From assembly GCA_963933975.1 (NCBI GenBank), contig CAWVWE010000014.1, positions 1 through 47,119 of the forward strand: DNA of 47,119 nt, read 5' to 3'. The position numbers were made by a program, and so were the translations under genes. This DNA comes from UBA10364 sp905182675 (GTDB lineage Bacteria; Bacteroidota; Bacteroidia; Flavobacteriales; Schleiferiaceae). Positions within the stretch are counted from its first letter, which is position 1. Every line of letters starts with the position of its first letter. The notes beneath the pieces were generated by a model. It was not told the origin of the DNA, did not search any database, and saw only the letters and a list, made by a program, of their open reading frames with translations. Shown here in pieces: positions 44,642 through 47,119 of this stretch.

Positions 44642-44884
44642 CTATCCTGCGAAAAAGCCTTTCGCAATCATGTAAGGCAAAATGATATATAGAGTCATCC
44701 CCTTAATAAGAAAAAAGAGAAATAAACCGATAGCTGTAGGCCAACCCACTGCCTTCAATCCTCTTGTCAAACCCTTTTCCCTGAATATTAGCACATGCTT
44801 ACGCATAAACCTAGGTGTCATTGAAAATCTTTTCTTAGCCAATTCCTTTCTAGTTTTGCCGTTCCCCACATTTAGGAGTTTCAC
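44642..44884 (-). CDS. Small basic membrane protein of unknown function
   Basis: Up to 80 residues: a basic N-terminal part (KTRKELAKKRF, then MRKHVLIFREKGLTRGLKAVGWP) and a hydrophobic segment at about 52-76 ending in IAKGFFAG. I do not recognise the family. The start is uncertain: the longest frame begins with a GTG inside the last bases of the RNase P RNA gene, a second GTG is at 44869, and the first ATG is at 44821 (59 residues). It follows rnpB directly and precedes the GT39-like gene by 29 bases, so it may share their transcript. Confidence 0.5.
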   Translation of the reverse strand: MKLLNVGNGKTRKELAKKRFSMTPRFMRKHVLIFREKGLTRGLKAVGWPTAIGLFLFFLIKGMTLYIILPYMIAKGFFAG

Positions 44885-45243
44885 ATCTCGCTATAAGCCG
44901 GATTCTGTACCCTTACGGGCCCTTATCATTTATCTAGTCCTAACCTCGCGATTAGGATCAATCTGCCTACCCCTCGTGCAGTAAACTCTAGACGGGTCGC
45001 CTAGCCCCTAAGGAACACGATATACATGACATTTCAGCGCGTGAGGTTTACCTTGCTACTTTAGTCACCTAAAGCACGGTGAGCTCTTACCCCACCCTTT
45101 CACCCTTACCCGAAGGCGGTTTACTCTCTGCTGCACTTGCTGTCCCTACTTGCGTAGATCCTTCCTGTTAGGAAGCACACTACCCTATGCTGTCCGGACT
45201 TTCCTCTTCTTACGAAGCGATAAGGCACGATACATGTGAAAAC
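44879..45243 (-). ncRNA. rnpB: RNase P RNA, bacterial class A
   Basis: Catalytic RNA that matures tRNA 5' ends. On the reverse strand the universal 5' segment GAGGAAAGTCCGGACA is present near 45208-45193, and GGTAAGGGTGAAAGGGTGGG lies in the middle. The 3' segment ACAGAATCCGGCTTATAG, containing the P4 partner, is near 44908-44891. The ends pair as TTTCACAT with ATGTGAAA (P1), which sets the boundaries used here to within several bases. This fills the only stretch over 300 bases without a protein gene. Confidence 0.95.
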
Positions 45244-45263
45244 CTAAATGTTAAGAACGACTG

Positions 45264-45271
45264 CAAATTTA
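45264..45271 (-). promoter_or_regulatory. Candidate -7 promoter element of rnpB
   Basis: Reverse-strand TAAATTTG exactly fits TAnnTTTG, about 20 bases before the mature RNA start. It overlaps the stop codon of the Smr-domain gene. Confidence 0.5.
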
Positions 45272-45778
45272 GTGCTTGGAATTTAAAATCTGCACTTCTG
45301 TAGCACCATATCCACCTTCGGAGAAATCTGCGAAATAATAGTTTAAACCACTCATCCTCTCTAGCATGTGGTGCACTTCATCCTTTAAACGCCCAGACCC
45401 CTTTCCATGAATAATTAAAACTTTTCCAACTTTACGTCTTTTTGCTTCACTTATCACCGCGCGAGCCTTATCTAATTGAAGGTTTAAAATTTCATATTTG
45501 GTCATCCCATGCGTAGTATCAAGAAGTTCATGTGAATGAAGATCTACCAGCAACCTATCAACTTGCTGAGCGGATGGTTGCACTATTTTTCTAGGCTTGT
45601 CCTTTTTATATATTTCTCCAACTTCCATCGTATGTGTAGGCAGAAGCTCTTTAGCGTCATACTCACGATCAAAGCCAAACATGTCTTCTACGGTGATAAC
45701 ATCCCCGCTAATCGCCTTTATTACCGCTTTCCCAGCAGCATCTTTGAAGGTTATCTGTTGTCCAATTCTAAATTCCAT
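45269..45778 (-). CDS. Smr-domain protein (MutS2 C-terminal-like)
   Basis: A 169-residue protein. Residues ~1-50 form a small beta domain (EFRIGQQITFKDAAGKAVIKAISG). After a linker, the Smr domain (about 78-165) carries DLHSHELLD, LDKARAVISEAKRRKVGKVLIIHGKGSGRLKDEV and the HGKGSG core. Smr domains are nicking or RNA-cleaving endonuclease modules; here the target is unknown and no MutS part is present. The in-frame ATG at 45799 lies within the upstream terminator, so I chose 45778. Confidence 0.88.
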   Translation of the reverse strand: MEFRIGQQITFKDAAGKAVIKAISGDVITVEDMFGFDREYDAKELLPTHTMEVGEIYKKDKPRKIVQPSAQQVDRLLVDLHSHELLDTTHGMTKYEILNLQLDKARAVISEAKRRKVGKVLIIHGKGSGRLKDEVHHMLERMSGLNYYFADFSEGGYGATEVQILNSKH

Positions 45779-45782
45779 ATAT

Positions 45783-45811
45783 AAAAAAACCCCGGCCAAG
45801 TGGCCGGGGTT
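45783..45811 (-). terminator. Strong terminator after the T9SS protein gene
   Basis: Stem AACCCCGGCCA/TGGCCGGGGTT with a short loop, followed in the leftward reading by a T run. It separates the T9SS gene from the Smr gene. Confidence 0.9.
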
Positions 45812-45836
45812 CGCAATGTATTACAAACTATTGATA

Positions 45837-47119
45837 TTATTCAACAGTAATGCGTTGTGTCAATACTCCTTCATCTGTCGTGAACGTGATGAAGTATACA
45901 CCTGCTGACTCATTACTGAGGTCGAACTGGTTGTTGTACACACCATTCACTTCAACAACATCTGTTGAAACTACCTGACCTAACATATTCACGATGGTGA
46001 TTTCAACATCTTTCGCTTGCTCTGTAGCAAACTCAACATTGAACAACCCGCGAGTTGGGTTAGGATAGATGCTCAACGATCCATTCATGAAGTCTTCATC
46101 AACACTGATTTGATTCACATCGAATGTGAACGTCGCAGTATCTGAAGTACATGGCCCAAAAGCAATTACTGTTACAGTCTCTCCTGCCATGTTCGCAGTG
46201 AAAGTAACTGTTCCTGAAGTTGCATTAGACGTAGTTCCATTAGAGAACTCTACATAAACACTATCAGCATCTGTCGTTCCAGAAGCATCCCATGAGGCGC
46301 TCCAGTCTGTAGATGTTATAGTTGCATTTGCAGAATCTACTGTAATAGATGCTACTGGATCTGGATGAACCTGAATAGTTATCGTAGAATCAGCACGTTC
46401 ACAACCGCCCACTGTAACCTTCCAGTTGTAGAAGAAATAGTGGTAGTTATTAAGTGAACCTTGATCCACTGAAACCTCTCCAGTTGGATTGGTAAATGGA
46501 TATCCAGTAACACCGTACTCTCTATATAATCCACCTGTTGTAGAAGATGCACCATACATGTTATAGCTACCAGGAGCTATTAATGCACCGATGTATACTT
46601 CTTCAGCAGTATTACCAGTCGCAGTAGTCGCTACAGATCCAGTCCAAACTACAGATCCAGTTACCTGGTCAGTAATATTTATGGTTGTAGAACCAGCTGC
46701 ATTAGGATATACAGTCACACTATCTAACATAAACTGTTGTGTAGCAGTAAATTTAACTCCAATCGTTCCGAAGAAGTTATAGTTACCTCCACTTGTTCCA
46801 ATCCCAAATGTATTTTGAATTTCAGAACCTGTTGACTCCGCAGAAAGAGTTAACGTAGTATCCTGAGTCAATACCAAACTTAGCGTTGAATCTGCATCAA
46901 CATATCCAACAGTATCGCCTAGGATATTCGTCCATAAGAACGATCCTGTTGTAGGATGTGCAATACTCAGTGAAACTGTTTCTCCAGCACAAGCAAAATC
47001 TTGAGCTACAGGTACAACTTGCTGCGCATCTGAAATATCTATCGATGTTGACAACGTATCATTACCTGGACGAGAGTCATTAGCTAATGTGGTGTAAGCA
47101 ACAACTGACATAGGACCTC
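45837..47119 (-). CDS. T9SS-sorted secreted protein, C-terminal part (cut by right edge)
   Basis: The reading frame stays open to the window end, with GP before the first in-window Met at 47111, so the true start lies outside. At least 427 codons are present. It has repeated beta-sandwich-like modules rich in Thr, Ser and Val (SLSIAHPTTGSFLWTN, ASITVDSANATITS) like those of large adhesins or cell-surface repeat proteins. The last ~75 residues are a type A T9SS sorting domain, with LSIYPNPTRGLFNVEF and ESAGVYFITF. The terminator at 45783-45811 follows. Confidence 0.88.
   Translation of the reverse strand, partial: GPMSVVAYTTLANDSRPGNDTLSTSIDISDAQQVVPVAQDFACAGETVSLSIAHPTTGSFLWTNILGDTVGYVDADSTLSLVLTQDTTLTLSAESTGSEIQNTFGIGTSGGNYNFFGTIGVKFTATQQFMLDSVTVYPNAAGSTTINITDQVTGSVVWTGSVATTATGNTAEEVYIGALIAPGSYNMYGASSTTGGLYREYGVTGYPFTNPTGEVSVDQGSLNNYHYFFYNWKVTVGGCERADSTITIQVHPDPVASITVDSANATITSTDWSASWDASGTTDADSVYVEFSNGTTSNATSGTVTFTANMAGETVTVIAFGPCTSDTATFTFDVNQISVDEDFMNGSLSIYPNPTRGLFNVEFATEQAKDVEITIVNMLGQVVSTDVVEVNGVYNNQFDLSNESAGVYFITFTTDEGVLTQRITVE

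Overview
The window looks like a chromosomal segment of a marine-type member of Bacteroidota, most likely order Flavobacteriales (Cryomorphaceae/Schleiferiaceae-like). This placing rests on family content and is an inference. The supporting signs are two proteins with type IX secretion C-terminal sorting domains, a LolA/LptG pair downstream of ftsK, long NusB and LepB forms, DUF5683 and DUF5723 proteins, an S16 protein with a long acidic tail, and repeated exact matches to the Bacteroidota -7 promoter element TAnnTTTG just upstream of genes. I see no insertion sequence, prophage, CRISPR array or tRNA. Most of the window is core housekeeping DNA.

Left part (1-11.7 kb): argS runs off the left edge. 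Two guanidino-group hydrolases (CtlX and a DDAH/arginine-deiminase-like protein) precede it in the same leftward operon. Divergently, a chain of tightly spaced or overlapping genes runs ftsK, a lolA-like gene, an lptF/G permease, two glycosyltransferases, a ribB whose fused RibA domain has lost its zinc and catalytic motifs, and an orphan ABC-exporter-like membrane domain. The chain joins cell division, lipoprotein/LPS transport and surface-glycan functions.

Middle (11.7-28 kb): a surface-lipoprotein candidate and an outer-membrane barrel protein form a pair, converging on a DUF58 gene preceded by two small unrecognised helical proteins. Then come a GHMP sugar kinase, rpsP-rimM-membrane protein-trmN6, a convergent saccharopine dehydrogenase family gene, DUF423, pckA and a RibD/DHFR-like reductase. 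The leftward nusB-DUF1573-yajC-ybbR-coaE block follows.

Right part (28-47 kb): an ABC exporter is divergent from nusB. A rightward run then carries parA, parB, DUF5683, dapB, lepB, WbqC, an acyl-CoA carboxylase beta subunit and a T9SS cargo protein. A possible 37-codon small ORF with its own terminator comes next. After it lie a sodium:solute symporter, an alpha/beta hydrolase lipoprotein, a second lipoprotein, trxB, a GT39-type membrane glycosyltransferase, a small membrane protein, the RNase P RNA gene, an Smr-domain protein and a second T9SS cargo protein cut by the right edge.

I did not find a clear new multi-gene system. The best candidates for something undescribed are the isolated small ORF at 38921-39034, the two small helical proteins with DUF58 at 15398-17183, the degenerate RibA domain, and a candidate S16 leader hairpin.
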